A stretch of DNA of 64,000 nt from Pseudactinotalea terrae (GCF_009733845.1 NZ_WNXZ01000003.1:589097-653096); one strand, 5' to 3'; shown: positions 9,672-17,778, counted from the stretch's first letter. The notes: generated by a model from the sequence alone, not told the origin. A program made the numbers and translations.

Positions 9672-10367
9672 ATGCTCATGAGCAAGCGCACCAAGGTACT
9701 GACAGGGCTGGCGATCGGGGCGGTGGTGCTCGTCATCGTTGTGCTCGTGGGATCCCGGCTCTACGGCAACTGGGTGAACAGCAACGCCGAGGCGGCGCCC
9801 ACGCTGGGAGGGTCGTCCGAGACCGCCCAGGCGTCGTCGTCGGACCAGGATGGCCCCGGTGAGGTGGACGGCGAGTACACGGTGGGCCCCGGCAGCTACG
9901 CCGGCTACCGGGTCGACGAGGTCCTCAACGGGCAGGATGTGACCGTGACCGGGCGGACCGAGGATGTCAGCGGGTCGGTGACCATCGCCGACGGCACGCT
10001 CACGGCGGGCACCATCGAGGTCGACCTGACCACGGTCGCCACGCCTGAGTCGCAGCGCGATGCGTACTTCCGCTCGGAGGCCCTGGAGACCGATGAGTTC
10101 CCGACGGCGACCTTCGAGCTGACCGAGCCGGTCGCCGTCGCGCTCGACGGCGGTGATGTCGCGCTCGTGGGCGATCTCACCATCCACGGGGTCACCCAGG
10201 CCGTGACGATCACGGCCCAGGCGGGCACGAACGGTGACGCGTTGCAGGTCGTGGGGTCCGTGCCGATCACCTTCGCGGACTACGACGTGCAGGCGCCGGA
10301 CCTCGGGTTCGTCGTCGTCGAGGAGGAGGGCGCGATCGAGTTCAGCCTGGAGCTGGCGGCGGGGTGA
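9672..10367 (+). CDS. YceI-family lipocalin-like secreted protein
   Basis: A 231-residue protein with an N-terminal membrane anchor or uncleaved signal ([19 protein letters not shown], residues 12-30) followed by a linker rich in S, D and E and then a YceI domain (residues 58-231). YceI proteins bind polyisoprenoid lipids in a beta barrel. The family pattern is clear in [36 protein letters not shown] and [12 protein letters not shown]. The start codon choice between M1 and M3 is open. Its stop overlaps the start of the ECF sigma gene (GTGA), so the three genes form one operon. Confidence 0.88.
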   Translation: MLMSKRTKVLTGLAIGAVVLVIVVLVGSRLYGNWVNSNAEAAPTLGGSSETAQASSSDQDGPGEVDGEYTVGPGSYAGYRVDEVLNGQDVTVTGRTEDVSGSVTIADGTLTAGTIEVDLTTVATPESQRDAYFRSEALETDEFPTATFELTEPVAVALDGGDVALVGDLTIHGVTQAVTITAQAGTNGDALQVVGSVPITFADYDVQAPDLGFVVVEEEGAIEFSLELAAG

Positions 10368-10885
10368 GCAGCCGCCCGGGCCTTGACGGGGACGCCGATG
10401 CGCTGCTGACCGCGGTGCACGCGTCGTTCGGCGCGGACCTGCACAGGTACGTGGCGGCGATGATCGACCATGCCAGGGCGGCCGATGTGGTGCAGGAGAC
10501 GCTGCTGCGGGCGTGGCGCCATCCGGACGTGCTCACGCGGCCCGAGGGCTCGGTGCGTGCCTGGTTGTTCACGGTGGCCCGGAACCTCGTCATCGACGAG
10601 GCCCGCAGCGCGCACCGGCGCCGCGAGCTCACCACCGACGAGATGCCGGAACCCGGGGTCGGCGACCGTACCCAAGAGGTGCTGGACGCGTGGTTGGTCG
10701 CGGATGCGCTGGTCGAGCTGTCGGCCGAGCACCGCGCGGTGGTGGTCGGCTCGTACTACCGCGGTCGGTCCGTCGCCGAGCTGAGCCGCGAGCTGGACAT
10801 CCCGCCGGGCACCGTGAAGTCCCGGCTTCACTACGGGCTTCGCGCCATGCGCCTGGCGCTGCAGGAGAGAGGAGTCACCTCGTGA
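10364..10885 (+). CDS. ECF RNA polymerase sigma factor (SigL-like)
   Basis: A 173-residue extracytoplasmic-function sigma factor. Region 2 (residues 22-90) contains the core-binding and -10-recognition stretch RAADVVQETLLRAWRHPDV and AWLFTVARNLVIDEAR; region 4 (120-170) has the helix-turn-helix RSVAELSRELDIPPGTVKSR. The GTG start overlaps the yceI stop and its own stop overlaps the anti-sigma start, so expression is translationally coupled. The arrangement resembles the mycobacterial SigL-RslA pair. It would control envelope-related genes, probably including its own operon. Confidence 0.93.
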   Translation: MSSRPGLDGDADALLTAVHASFGADLHRYVAAMIDHARAADVVQETLLRAWRHPDVLTRPEGSVRAWLFTVARNLVIDEARSAHRRRELTTDEMPEPGVGDRTQEVLDAWLVADALVELSAEHRAVVVGSYYRGRSVAELSRELDIPPGTVKSRLHYGLRAMRLALQERGVTS

Positions 10886-11592
10886 GCGAGGACAGGTACC
10901 GGGAGTGGGACGCGGCCTACGTGGTCGGTGCGCTCAGCTCGTCCGAGCGGCGCGAGTTCGAGCGCCACGTCGCCGGCTGCGACGCCTGTCGCGAAGCCGT
11001 CTCCGAGCTCGCGGGCATGCCCGCGGTGCTCTCGGAGCTGACCCGGGAGCAGGCGGTCGCCCTGGCTCCGCCGGGGATGCCCGACGGCGATCGCTCGGGT
11101 GGGGCGCAGGTGGTGCCGATCGCCTCGCTCGCTCGGGCCGCTGCGCGGGGGCGGAAGCGGCGCCGGCTGTGGCAGGCGGCGGCTGCCGTCGGGCTGGTCG
11201 CGGCCGGCGGGGTCGGGGGCGTGACGCTGAGCGAGGTGGGTGGCGGCGCCGACGCCGCCGTGACGGCTGTCACGCTGGAGCCCGTGGACGGCAGCGAGGT
11301 GAGCGCGGACCTGATGCTCACGCCGTCCACCTGGGGGACCCGGATGGAGTGGTCCTGCTCGTACGCCAGTCGCGGCGGCGGCGCGGGGCCTTCCGCGGGT
11401 GTCTACACCCTGGTGCTGATCGACGACGACGGCACCCGGACCGTGGCGGCCACCTGGAGCGCCGACGGCGGTGAGCACGCCAGCGGCCTGCTCGCCTCAT
11501 CGGCCATCGGCGTCGACGACATCAGCAGGATCGAGCTCGGTGTCGAGGGCGTCGACGTCGTGCTGGCGGCCGCGGACCTCTCCGACGTCTGA
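10882..11592 (+). CDS. Zinc-type anti-sigma factor (RslA/RskA-like)
   Basis: A 236-residue membrane anti-sigma factor that should hold the preceding ECF sigma. The N-terminal zinc anti-sigma domain has the H-x3-C-x2-C motif (RHVAGCDACREA). A single membrane segment follows (LWQAAAAVGLVAAGGVGGV, about residues 93-111), and the rest is an extracytoplasmic domain of the RskA C-terminal type. GTG start overlaps the sigma stop. Release of sigma by oxidation of the zinc cysteines or by proteolysis is known for the family but is not shown here. Confidence 0.9.
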   Translation: MSEDRYREWDAAYVVGALSSSERREFERHVAGCDACREAVSELAGMPAVLSELTREQAVALAPPGMPDGDRSGGAQVVPIASLARAAARGRKRRRLWQAAAAVGLVAAGGVGGVTLSEVGGGADAAVTAVTLEPVDGSEVSADLMLTPSTWGTRMEWSCSYASRGGGAGPSAGVYTLVLIDDDGTRTVAATWSADGGEHASGLLASSAIGVDDISRIELGVEGVDVVLAAADLSDV

Positions 11593-11628
11593 TCGAGGTC
11601 TCGGCGCGGCCGCAGGCCAGGTGTGCGA

Positions 11629-11666
11629 AAGGCCCGCTACCGGAGTTCGCGCTGGTAGCGGGCCTT
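11629..11666. terminator. Bidirectional hairpin between anti-sigma and tRNA-Lys
   Basis: AAGGCCCGCTACC (11629-11641) pairs perfectly with GGTAGCGGGCCTT (11654-11666) across a 12-nt loop. It lies just after the anti-sigma gene on the plus strand and after tRNA-Lys on the minus strand, so it can end both transcripts. Confidence 0.85.
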
Positions 11667-11668
11667 CG

Positions 11669-11744
11669 TGGTACACCCCCTGGGACTCGAACCCAGAACC
11701 CAGTGATTAAGAGTCACTTGCTCTGCCAATTGAGCTAGAGGTGC
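11669..11744 (-). tRNA. tRNA-Lys (anticodon CTT)
   Basis: A 73-nt cloverleaf plus encoded CCA. The acceptor stem GCACCTC/GGGGTGT pairs with G-U wobbles, the T loop is GTTCGAGTC, and the anticodon loop is ACTCTTAAT with anticodon CTT. CCA is encoded at 11669-11671. Confidence 0.95.
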
Positions 11745-11821
11745 TTGCCGACGAACAAGTCTAGCGCACCTCCACAGGGTGGTCGGCAGCCGCAGGAGTG
11801 GTCGTGGCCACACTCTGACCG

Positions 11822-12262
11822 TCAGGCCGAGAGGTGCCGGGGAAGGCGGTCGAGGCAGTCGTTCCAGCCCTGCTCGGCGCCGCCGTCGGCGATGTGGGCG
11901 GTCGAGGTGTGCCGCACGGTGACCTCGGTGCCCTGCCCTCTCGGGGAGAAGGTCACCTCGACCTCGTCGACGACGGGCTCGCCGTCGATCTCGGCGGGGG
12001 AGCCGTCGCTGATCCAGATCCAGGTCATCGCCAGCATCGAGGGTGGGGCGAGCGTGGTGAAGGTGCCGGTGACACCCATCCCGACGGCGGCGCTGTGGAT
12101 CCGATATGTGCCACCTTCGCGCGGGTCGAGGTCATAGGTGGTGTCCGGCCACTGCGGCCACCACCACTGTGCGAGCTCGACCGGATCGACCCAGGCCCGG
12201 AACGCGCGCTCGGGCCCGACGGGCACCTCCCGGACGATCGTGATCGTGGTGGTCTCGCTCAT
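11822..12262 (-). CDS. AHSA1/SRPBCC domain protein, ArsR-linked
   Basis: A 146-residue START-like protein. It begins with the family pattern TTITIVREVPVGPERAFRAWVDP and LAQWWWPQWP and ends EQGWNDCLDRLPRHL, typical of AHSA1 (Hsp90 activator-like) bacterial proteins that are nearly always encoded with an ArsR regulator. The start ATG at 12262 overlaps the ArsR stop by 4 bp; the open frame upstream of that is the ArsR gene read in another frame. The ligand or substrate is unknown. The pair forms one operon controlled by the repressor. Confidence 0.88.
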   Translation of the reverse strand: MSETTTITIVREVPVGPERAFRAWVDPVELAQWWWPQWPDTTYDLDPREGGTYRIHSAAVGMGVTGTFTTLAPPSMLAMTWIWISDGSPAEIDGEPVVDEVEVTFSPRGQGTEVTVRHTSTAHIADGGAEQGWNDCLDRLPRHLSA

Positions 12263-12600
12263 GGCGTGCTCCCATCGGGTGAGGCTTGGCTGTGCAGGTG
12301 CGCTGCGTACCGGTCGAGGTGGTTCGCCCAGAACAGCCGGGTACGGGTGGCCCACTCGACCAGCATCTCGAGGCTGCCTGGCACGAGGCTGACCGTGACC
12401 ACCCGGCCATCCTTGACGCGGGTGACCAGGCCGCCGTCGACCAGGCGATCGAGGTGCTTGAGCACGGCCGGCACGCTCACGCTCAGGTGGGCAGCGAGGT
12501 CGGTCACGGACGCCGGGCCGGTCGCGAGTCGCTCGACGATGCGACGCCGTGGCTCGCTCGCGATCGCCGCCGCGGTGGCGTCCAGCGAGATAGCGGGCAT
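12259..12600 (-). CDS. ArsR-family repressor
   Basis: A 113-residue winged-helix regulator. The helix-turn-helix is in ASVTDLAAHLSVSVPAVLKH and the wing in GRVVTVSLVPGSL. It lacks the ELCVCDL cysteine motif of metal-sensing ArsR proteins, so it belongs to the non-metal branch that is paired with AHSA1 proteins. A candidate operator with TTAACC arms is at 12621-12635, 20 bp upstream. Cotranscribed with the AHSA1 gene through a 4-bp overlap. Confidence 0.9.
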   Translation of the reverse strand: MPAISLDATAAAIASEPRRRIVERLATGPASVTDLAAHLSVSVPAVLKHLDRLVDGGLVTRVKDGRVVTVSLVPGSLEMLVEWATRTRLFWANHLDRYAAHLHSQASPDGSTP

Positions 12601-12620
12601 GGTGTGACGGTAGCAGATAC

Positions 12621-12635
12621 TTAACCAATCGGTAA
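12621..12635. promoter_or_regulatory. Candidate ArsR operator
   Basis: TTAACCAATCGGTAA is an imperfect inverted repeat (TTAACC / GGT-TAA type) 20 bp upstream of the arsR start in an otherwise GC-rich spacer. Such TTAACC-N4-GGTTAA sequences are typical of ArsR-AHSA1 promoters. It also faces the divergent ATP-grasp gene at 12666. Confidence 0.45.
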
Positions 12636-12665
12636 GGTAATGCGGATCCCGGTACGGTTCGGTTT

Positions 12666-13616
12666 GTGCCCAAGCCTCATATCGCGCTCGTGACCTGCGC
12701 GGACCTGCCTGACCTGGAGCCCGAGGACCGGCCGCTGCTGGACGCCTTGCGAGAGCGCGACGCGGAGGTGAGCGTCGCCGTCTGGAACGACCCGGACGTG
12801 GACTGGAGCGCGTTCGACGGCTCGGTGCTCCGCTCGACCTGGGACTACACCGACAACTACGAGGCGTTCATCTCCTGGGCGCGATCGGTGCCGCGGCTGC
12901 TCAACCCGCCGAACGTGGTGCGCTGGAACTCCGACAAGCACTACCTGGAGCGGCTCGCCGCGCACGGCCTCGACGTCGTCGAGACCACGTGGCTCGAGCC
13001 CGACCGCAACTTCGACAAGCGGGCTCTGCACAACCGCTTCCCGGCGCGCGAGGACTTCGTGATCAAGCCCGCCATCTCGGCCGGCTCGAAGGACACGGGT
13101 CGCTACACGGCCACCGACGCCGACTCACGGCGGTATGCGATCGAGCACGCCGAGCGGCTGCTGAAGGCAGGCCGGTCCGTGATGGTGCAGCGATACATCC
13201 CCGAGGTCGACTCGGTCGGCGAGTCAGCGCTGATCTTCCTCCACGGCACGTTCTCGCACTCGGTGCACAAGGACGCGATGCTCGCGCCTGGCGACGACGA
13301 CGTGGTCGACGGCCTCTACCGGCCCGAGAGCATGTCGCAGCACCAGGCGACCGACGCCGAGATCGAGGCCGCCCAGAACGTGCTCGCGTTCGCGCGCGCC
13401 CGTATCCCGGGCCGGAACCCCTCGAGCAGGCCCCTGCTCTACGCGCGGGTCGACCTCGTCACGCCGAGATCGGGCTCGCCGGTCCTGATGGAGCTCGAGC
13501 TCGTGGAGCCGTCGCTGTTCTTCTCGCTCGCCCCCGGCTCGCTCGAGCGCTTCGCCGACGCGATCCTCGCCGAGGTGCGGATGGGACCGGACACCCACAA
13601 CATCGAGCTGGCCTGA
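12666..13616 (+). CDS. ATP-grasp ligase, DcsG-like
   Basis: A 316-residue ATP-grasp fold enzyme. The N-terminal pre-ATP-grasp domain starts IALVTCADLPDLEPED, followed by ATP-binding strands (EDFVIKPAISAGSKDTGRYT, with the lysine in VIKP) and the magnesium-binding end LYARVDLVTP and LMELELVEPSLFF. The pattern resembles DcsG, the O-ureido-serine cyclo-ligase of D-cycloserine synthesis, and uncharacterised RimK-like relatives. None of the other cycloserine genes are nearby, so the substrate is unknown and the antibiotic link is not supported. GTG start at 12666. It is convergent with the persulfide operon. Confidence 0.8.
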   Translation: MPKPHIALVTCADLPDLEPEDRPLLDALRERDAEVSVAVWNDPDVDWSAFDGSVLRSTWDYTDNYEAFISWARSVPRLLNPPNVVRWNSDKHYLERLAAHGLDVVETTWLEPDRNFDKRALHNRFPAREDFVIKPAISAGSKDTGRYTATDADSRRYAIEHAERLLKAGRSVMVQRYIPEVDSVGESALIFLHGTFSHSVHKDAMLAPGDDDVVDGLYRPESMSQHQATDAEIEAAQNVLAFARARIPGRNPSSRPLLYARVDLVTPRSGSPVLMELELVEPSLFFSLAPGSLERFADAILAEVRMGPDTHNIELA

Positions 13617-13659
13617 GTCGGGCGCTCGAGGCGCGCGACCGCGCTCGGGAAGCGTGCGG

Positions 13660-13830
13660 TCAGCGTCCGAAGAGGCGCGAGAACAACCCGCCTGTGCTGG
13701 GCTCCTGAGAGGTGTCGTGACCGGGGCACCACTGGCCGGCGGGCACGGCACGCTTGACGTCGGCGATGTGCTGGCCACATCCCGCCCACGTCGTCTTGCC
13801 GCAGGTCTTGCAGGTGACGGGTCGACACAT
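13660..13830 (-). CDS. Small cysteine-rich zinc-ribbon-like protein (56 aa)
   Basis: A 56-residue open frame beginning MCRPVTCKTCGKTTWAGCGQ. Five cysteines in the first 35 residues (CxxC at 7-10, then C18 and C35 with H21) suggest a small zinc-binding fold, and the tail is serine/glycine-rich with a basic end (LFSRLFGR). The ATG at 13830 has a good ribosome site (AAAGGAGA). Near-identical small proteins are, to my knowledge, widespread and uncharacterised in actinobacteria. It is the last gene of the persulfide operon, 27 bp after the CstR-like gene. Confidence 0.8.
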   Translation of the reverse strand: MCRPVTCKTCGKTTWAGCGQHIADVKRAVPAGQWCPGHDTSQEPSTGGLFSRLFGR

Positions 13831-13857
13831 AGGTGGTTCTCCTTTGCTGGGGTTGTC

Positions 13858-14133
13858 TCAGGCGAGGGTGAGGAAGAGCTTCTCGAGCTCCTCGGTGGTG
13901 ATGTCGTCGGCGCGGTTGGTGCCGTCGGGATCGGCGATGCAGTCCTTCATCGCGGAGGCGATGATCGCGAAACCGGCCCGGTCCAGGGCTGAGGAGACGG
14001 CGGCCAGCTGGGTGACCACATCCCGGCACGAGCCACCGCCGTCGACGGCGGCGATGACGGCGTCGAGCTGGCCGCGCGCGCGGCTGAGCCGGTTGCGGAT
14101 GCGGCGTTGCGTCTCGAGATCACTGGTGGGCAT
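13858..14133 (-). CDS. cstR: CsoR-family persulfide sensor (CstR-like)
   Basis: A 91-residue all-helical repressor of the CsoR/RcnR family. The two conserved cysteines are present at C36 (GGSCRDVV) and C65 (MKDCIAD), in the same numbering as the copper sensor CsoR, but the intervening copper ligand His61 is replaced by alanine. A Cys-Cys pair without the histidine is the hallmark of CstR, which senses persulfides and polysulfides. The neighbouring CoA-disulfide-reductase/rhodanese gene and the TATACCCC operator at 15961-15978 support this. It sits 26 bp after the flavoprotein gene and is probably autoregulated as part of that operon. Confidence 0.88.
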   Translation of the reverse strand: MPTSDLETQRRIRNRLSRARGQLDAVIAAVDGGGSCRDVVTQLAAVSSALDRAGFAIIASAMKDCIADPDGTNRADDITTEELEKLFLTLA

Positions 14134-14159
14134 GGGAGCTCCTGTTCGGGTCGTGAGGG

Positions 14160-15950
14160 TCAGACATGGGCGGGTTCTGCCGCTGTGGTCAGCACGCGGG
14201 AGGCATCGTGGCCGAGGGTGGCGCGCAGCGTGAGCGTGCCCCCGGAGAGAGACGCGGAGTCGAACCCCGCCTGCGTGAGGACGCGGTGCGCGATCGCCGA
14301 CCGCACTCCGGAGGCGCACATCACCCGCACAGCGCGCTCGCCGGCGGCTGCGCGCACCTCGGCCAGGCGATCGCGCAGCTCGGTGTGGGGGATGTTCACC
14401 GCACCGGGCAGGTGCCCGGTGCTGAACTCGTCGCGGCTGCGCACGTCCAGGACCAGTGCTGAGCTGCGCACCTCGTCGAGCTCGTCGGGGTACCAGAGCC
14501 GCAGGGTGCCGTCGAGGACGTTCTGGCCGACCATCCCAACCAGGTTGATCGCGTCCTTGGCCTGCCCGTACGGCGGCGAGTAGGACAGATCGAGGTCGAT
14601 TAGGTCGGCGACGACCATCCGGGACCGCATCGCCGTCGCGATCACGTCGATGCGCTTGTCGACGCCCTCGAGACCGACGGCCTGCGCGCCCAGCACCAGG
14701 CCGTCCCCGGCGCGGACGTGCACGCTCATGTGGATCTGCGCCGCGCCGGGGAAGTACCCGGCGTGCTGGTTCGGGTGCAGGTGCAGGGTCCGGTAGTCGA
14801 TGCCGGTCTCGTCGAGCGCGGCGCGGTTCGCGCCGGTCATCGCCACGGTCAGCCGGCCCACCCGCACGATCGCGGTGCCCAGCGGCTGCGGGATCGGGCG
14901 AGCCCGGTCCGGTCGGAGGATGTCATCGGCCACGAGCCGGCCGGCGCGGTTCGCGGGTCCGGCGAGGGCGACCGGGCGTCGGATCCCCGTGACCGGGTCG
15001 ATGCTGACGGTGGCGTCCCCGACGGCCCAGACGCCGTCGAGCGAGGTGCGGCCGTGCTCGTCCACGATGATCGCGCCGCGCTCGCACGCGACCCCGGCGT
15101 CCTCGAAGACCCGGGTGTCCGGTCGCACACCGGTCGCGAGCACGATGACATCGGCGCTCAGCTGCGTGCCGTCGTCGAGCACGACCGTGTCGGCATCCGC
15201 GCCGGAGATGATCCGCCGCGCGGCGGTGCCGGTGTGCACCTCGATCCCGATTCGGTTCAGCTCCTCGTCCACGAGCCAGGCGTTCTCGGCGTCGAGCGGG
15301 GGAAGCACATGGTCGGCGAGCTCGACCACGGAGGTGGACAGCCCCTGCTGGGCGAGCGCCTCGGCGGCCTCGAGCCCGATGAACCCGGCTCCCAGGACCA
15401 CTGCGCGCGTCGCGCCCGCGTCGACGCGATCGCGCAGCGCTGTCGCATCCTCGACCGTGCGCAGCGTGCGCACTCGCGGGGAGTCGAGCCCCTCGATCGG
15501 TGGCCTGGCGGCGACCGCGCCGGGGGAGAGGACCAGGGCGTCGTACCCGAGCCGCTCCACGCCCTCAGGGGTGCTGACCACGACCTCGCGGGCGATCGGG
15601 TCCAGCCCGACGACGTCGTGCCGGGTGCGCACGTCCAGGTTCAGGGCCGCCCGCAGGCTCTCGGGTGTCTGCACGAGCAGCTGGTCGGCAGCGGCGATCT
15701 CGCCGCCGACGTAGTAGGGGAGGCCGCAGTTCGCGAACGACACGTGCTCGCCTCGATCGAGCACCACGATCTCGGCCGACTCCTCCAGCCGTCGCGCGCG
15801 GGCGGCGCAGCTCATGCCGCCGGCGACACCTCCGACGACGACGACGCGGCGGACCTGCTCCGCTCGGCGTGCCTGGGGGCGGGCGTCCGTCATCGCTGCG
15901 GGGGGCGTGTCCGGGATCGAGGGGTCTGGCGTGTTGTCCGACGTCGTCAT
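14160..15950 (-). CDS. CoA-disulfide reductase-rhodanese fusion (CoADR-RHD)
   Basis: A 596-residue flavoprotein. After a 34-residue variable leader comes the FAD motif RRVVVVGGVAGGMSCAARAR, then the CoADR active-site cysteine C75 in SFANCGLPYYVGG, an NAD(P)H-binding motif (AVVLGAGFIGLEAAEAL), the second FAD motif VWAVGDA and the dimerisation domain. Residues 500-596 form a rhodanese domain with the active cysteine C545 in MCASGVRSA. CoADR-RHD enzymes reduce CoA persulfide or CoA disulfide with NAD(P)H and handle sulfane sulfur. ATG 15950 is chosen; an internal ATG at codon 20 is possible. It is the first gene of an operon with the CstR-like repressor. Confidence 0.92.
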   Translation of the reverse strand: MTTSDNTPDPSIPDTPPAAMTDARPQARRAEQVRRVVVVGGVAGGMSCAARARRLEESAEIVVLDRGEHVSFANCGLPYYVGGEIAAADQLLVQTPESLRAALNLDVRTRHDVVGLDPIAREVVVSTPEGVERLGYDALVLSPGAVAARPPIEGLDSPRVRTLRTVEDATALRDRVDAGATRAVVLGAGFIGLEAAEALAQQGLSTSVVELADHVLPPLDAENAWLVDEELNRIGIEVHTGTAARRIISGADADTVVLDDGTQLSADVIVLATGVRPDTRVFEDAGVACERGAIIVDEHGRTSLDGVWAVGDATVSIDPVTGIRRPVALAGPANRAGRLVADDILRPDRARPIPQPLGTAIVRVGRLTVAMTGANRAALDETGIDYRTLHLHPNQHAGYFPGAAQIHMSVHVRAGDGLVLGAQAVGLEGVDKRIDVIATAMRSRMVVADLIDLDLSYSPPYGQAKDAINLVGMVGQNVLDGTLRLWYPDELDEVRSSALVLDVRSRDEFSTGHLPGAVNIPHTELRDRLAEVRAAAGERAVRVMCASGVRSAIAHRVLTQAGFDSASLSGGTLTLRATLGHDASRVLTTAAEPAHV

Positions 15951-15960
15951 GGGAACCCAG

Positions 15961-15978
15961 TATACCCCCCGGGGTATA
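15961..15978. promoter_or_regulatory. CstR/CsoR-type operator
   Basis: TATACCCC-CC-GGGGTATA, a perfect 8-bp inverted repeat with a 2-bp centre, ten bases upstream of the CoADR-RHD start. The GC tract flanked by TATA matches the operator architecture known for CsoR and CstR repressors. Confidence 0.85.
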
Positions 15979-16081
15979 TGGTCGAGACGACGACCTCGTG
16001 TCCGGAGCGGCGCACGGCGTCGGGGGCACCTAGCCACCGCAGGTCCGATGTGTGCCTCCGCGCTAGCGAGGCCACAAGAAA

Positions 16082-16139
16082 GGCGAGGTCCAAGTCCCGA
16101 CCAACGACCGTGCCGTTGCCCGAGGGCTTGAACCTCGCC
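16082..16139 (-). terminator. Terminator downstream of tRNA-His
   Basis: GGCGAGGTCCAAG (16082-16094) pairs with CTTGAACCTCGCC (16127-16139), one wobble, with further pairing inside the loop. On the minus strand it follows tRNA-His by 3 bp and is followed by TTTCTTG. Confidence 0.75.
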
Positions 16140-16142
16140 TAC

Positions 16143-16219
16143 TGGGGTGAGTAACGGGACTTGAACCCGCGACATCCGCGACCACAACGCGGCGCTCTAC
16201 CAGCTGAGCTATACCCACC
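16143..16219 (-). tRNA. tRNA-His (anticodon GTG)
   Basis: The acceptor stem GTGGGTA/TACTCAC is preceded by the extra 5' G paired opposite the C discriminator, as expected for tRNA-His. The anticodon loop is TTGTGGT with GTG, the T loop is GTTCAAGTC, and CCA is encoded. Confidence 0.95.
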
Positions 16220-16300
16220 ATGCGTGCTGTCCCAGGGTGCCTGGGCGGCAGCAGAGACCATTCTAACCATCGGATCGGGGTGCTGGGTACGTGCTCCTGC

Positions 16301-16939
16301 TCACGGCTGCAGCACCGTGGGGGATGCCAGGATGTCGGCCGCGACCTTCCGTGAGCTCGCCGAGTCCGGACCGGGCTCGGCGGGGAACAGCACGGCGCGG
16401 TAGTAGCGCAGCTCGTCGATGCTCTCGAGGATGTCGGCGAGCGCGCGGTGGCCGCCCGCCTTCTTCGGCGAGGCGAAGTACGCGCGCGGATACCAGCGGC
16501 GTGCGAGCTCCTTGATCGAGGACACGTCGATGATCCGGTAGTGCAGGTGCTCCATGAACGCCGGCATGTCCCGGTCCAGGAAGGTCTTGTCCGTGCCCAC
16601 CGAGTTGCCCGCGAGGGGTGCCTTGCGCGGCTCCGGCACGAACTGCCGGACGTAGTCGAGCGCCTGCTGCTGCGCTTCCTCGAGCGTGATGCCGCCCGCG
16701 AGCTCATCGATCAAGCCCGAGGCGGCGTGCATCTCCTGGACGACCGGCAGCATCGTCTCGACGACGCCGGGTGGCGGCGCGATCACCAGGTCGATGCCGG
16801 GGCCGAGGGGCTTCAGCTCAGAGTCGGTGACGACGACGGCGATCTCCACCAGCGCGTCCTTGGTCAGGTCGAGCCCGGTCATCTCGCAGTCGACCCACAC
16901 GATCGCATCCGTTGCACTCACGCGTGCCAGGGTAGTCAC
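16301..16939 (-). CDS. orn: Oligoribonuclease
   Basis: A 212-residue DEDDh 3'-5' exoribonuclease that degrades RNA dinucleotides left from mRNA turnover. The catalytic acids are seen in IVWVDCEMTGLD (DxE), GNSVGTDKTFLDRDM (second D) and the C-terminal HRALADILESI (H and D). Length is slightly above the usual 180-200 because of a C-terminal tail. A start a few codons downstream (GTG, VSATDAIV) is also possible. Located upstream of tRNA-His on the same strand. Confidence 0.96.
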   Translation of the reverse strand: MTTLARVSATDAIVWVDCEMTGLDLTKDALVEIAVVVTDSELKPLGPGIDLVIAPPPGVVETMLPVVQEMHAASGLIDELAGGITLEEAQQQALDYVRQFVPEPRKAPLAGNSVGTDKTFLDRDMPAFMEHLHYRIIDVSSIKELARRWYPRAYFASPKKAGGHRALADILESIDELRYYRAVLFPAEPGPDSASSRKVAADILASPTVLQP

Positions 16940-16977
16940 CGCGGGCGGCGCGCCCGGTCACGCGGACGGTGTGCTGG

Positions 16978-17778
16978 TCAGGCCGTTGCGCCGGGGTCGG
17001 AGGCCAGCGGCACCAGATCGGCGATCGAGTCGACCACCCGGGTGGGGCGGTACGGGTACAGCTCGATCTGGTGCGGCTTCGTGGAGCCGGTCTTGACCAG
17101 CACCGTGCGGAGCCCGGCCTCGAGCCCGCTGATGACGTCGGTGTCCATCCGGTCCCCGATCATGACCGTGGTCTCGGAGTGGGCTTCGAGCCGGTTCAGT
17201 GCCGAGCGCATCATCAGCGGGTTCGGCTTGCCCACGTAGTAGGGCTGCCTGTTGGTGGCGGTGCTGATGAGCGCGGCGACGCTGCCGGTGGCAGGCATGG
17301 TTCCGGCCAGACTCGGGCCGGTCGCGTCCGGGTTGGTCGCGATGAAGCGGGCCCCGCGCTCGATCAGCCGGATCGCCTTGGTGATCGCCTCGAAGGAGTA
17401 TGTGCGGGTCTCGCCGAGCACCACGTAGTCGGGGTCGCGCTCGGTCATGACGTAGCCGACGTCGTGCAGCGCGGTGGCGAGGCCCGCCTCGCCGAGCACG
17501 AACGCGCTGCCGCCGGGACGCTGCTCGTCCAGGAACCGGGCGGTTGCCATGGCCGATGTCCAGATCGCGTCCTCGGGGACGGGGATGCCGCTGCGGCGCA
17601 ACCGCACGGACAGGTCGCGTGCGGTGTAGATCGAGTTGTTCGTCAGCACGAGGAACTTGGCCTCCCGCTCGAGGAGGGCCGAGATGAACTCCGCGGCCCC
17701 GGGGATCGGGTCCTCCTCGTGCACGAGGACCCCGTCCATATCGGTCAGCCAGGTCTCGACAGGGCGTTCGTTGGTCAC
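16978..17778 (-). CDS. HAD-IIA family phosphatase (NagD-like)
   Basis: A 266-residue haloacid-dehalogenase-fold phosphatase. Motif I is WLTDMDGVLVHEEDP with the nucleophile and acid/base aspartates, motif II is VLTNNSIYT, and motif IV is MIGDRMDTDVISGLEAG; the C2 cap in between is of the NagD/p-nitrophenyl phosphatase type. Substrates of this class range from sugar phosphates to nucleotides, and the specific one cannot be read from sequence. It lies 38 bp upstream of orn's start on the same strand but no overlap is seen. Confidence 0.9.
   Translation of the reverse strand: MTNERPVETWLTDMDGVLVHEEDPIPGAAEFISALLEREAKFLVLTNNSIYTARDLSVRLRRSGIPVPEDAIWTSAMATARFLDEQRPGGSAFVLGEAGLATALHDVGYVMTERDPDYVVLGETRTYSFEAITKAIRLIERGARFIATNPDATGPSLAGTMPATGSVAALISTATNRQPYYVGKPNPLMMRSALNRLEAHSETTVMIGDRMDTDVISGLEAGLRTVLVKTGSTKPHQIELYPYRPTRVVDSIADLVPLASDPGATA

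Noticed and set aside
12666..13616. A D-cycloserine biosynthesis locus
   Set aside because: Only a DcsG-like enzyme is present; no other dcs-type genes are adjacent.
13858..14133. Copper-sensing CsoR
   Set aside because: The copper ligand histidine at position 61 is alanine, and the neighbours are sulfur enzymes with no copper ATPase or chaperone.
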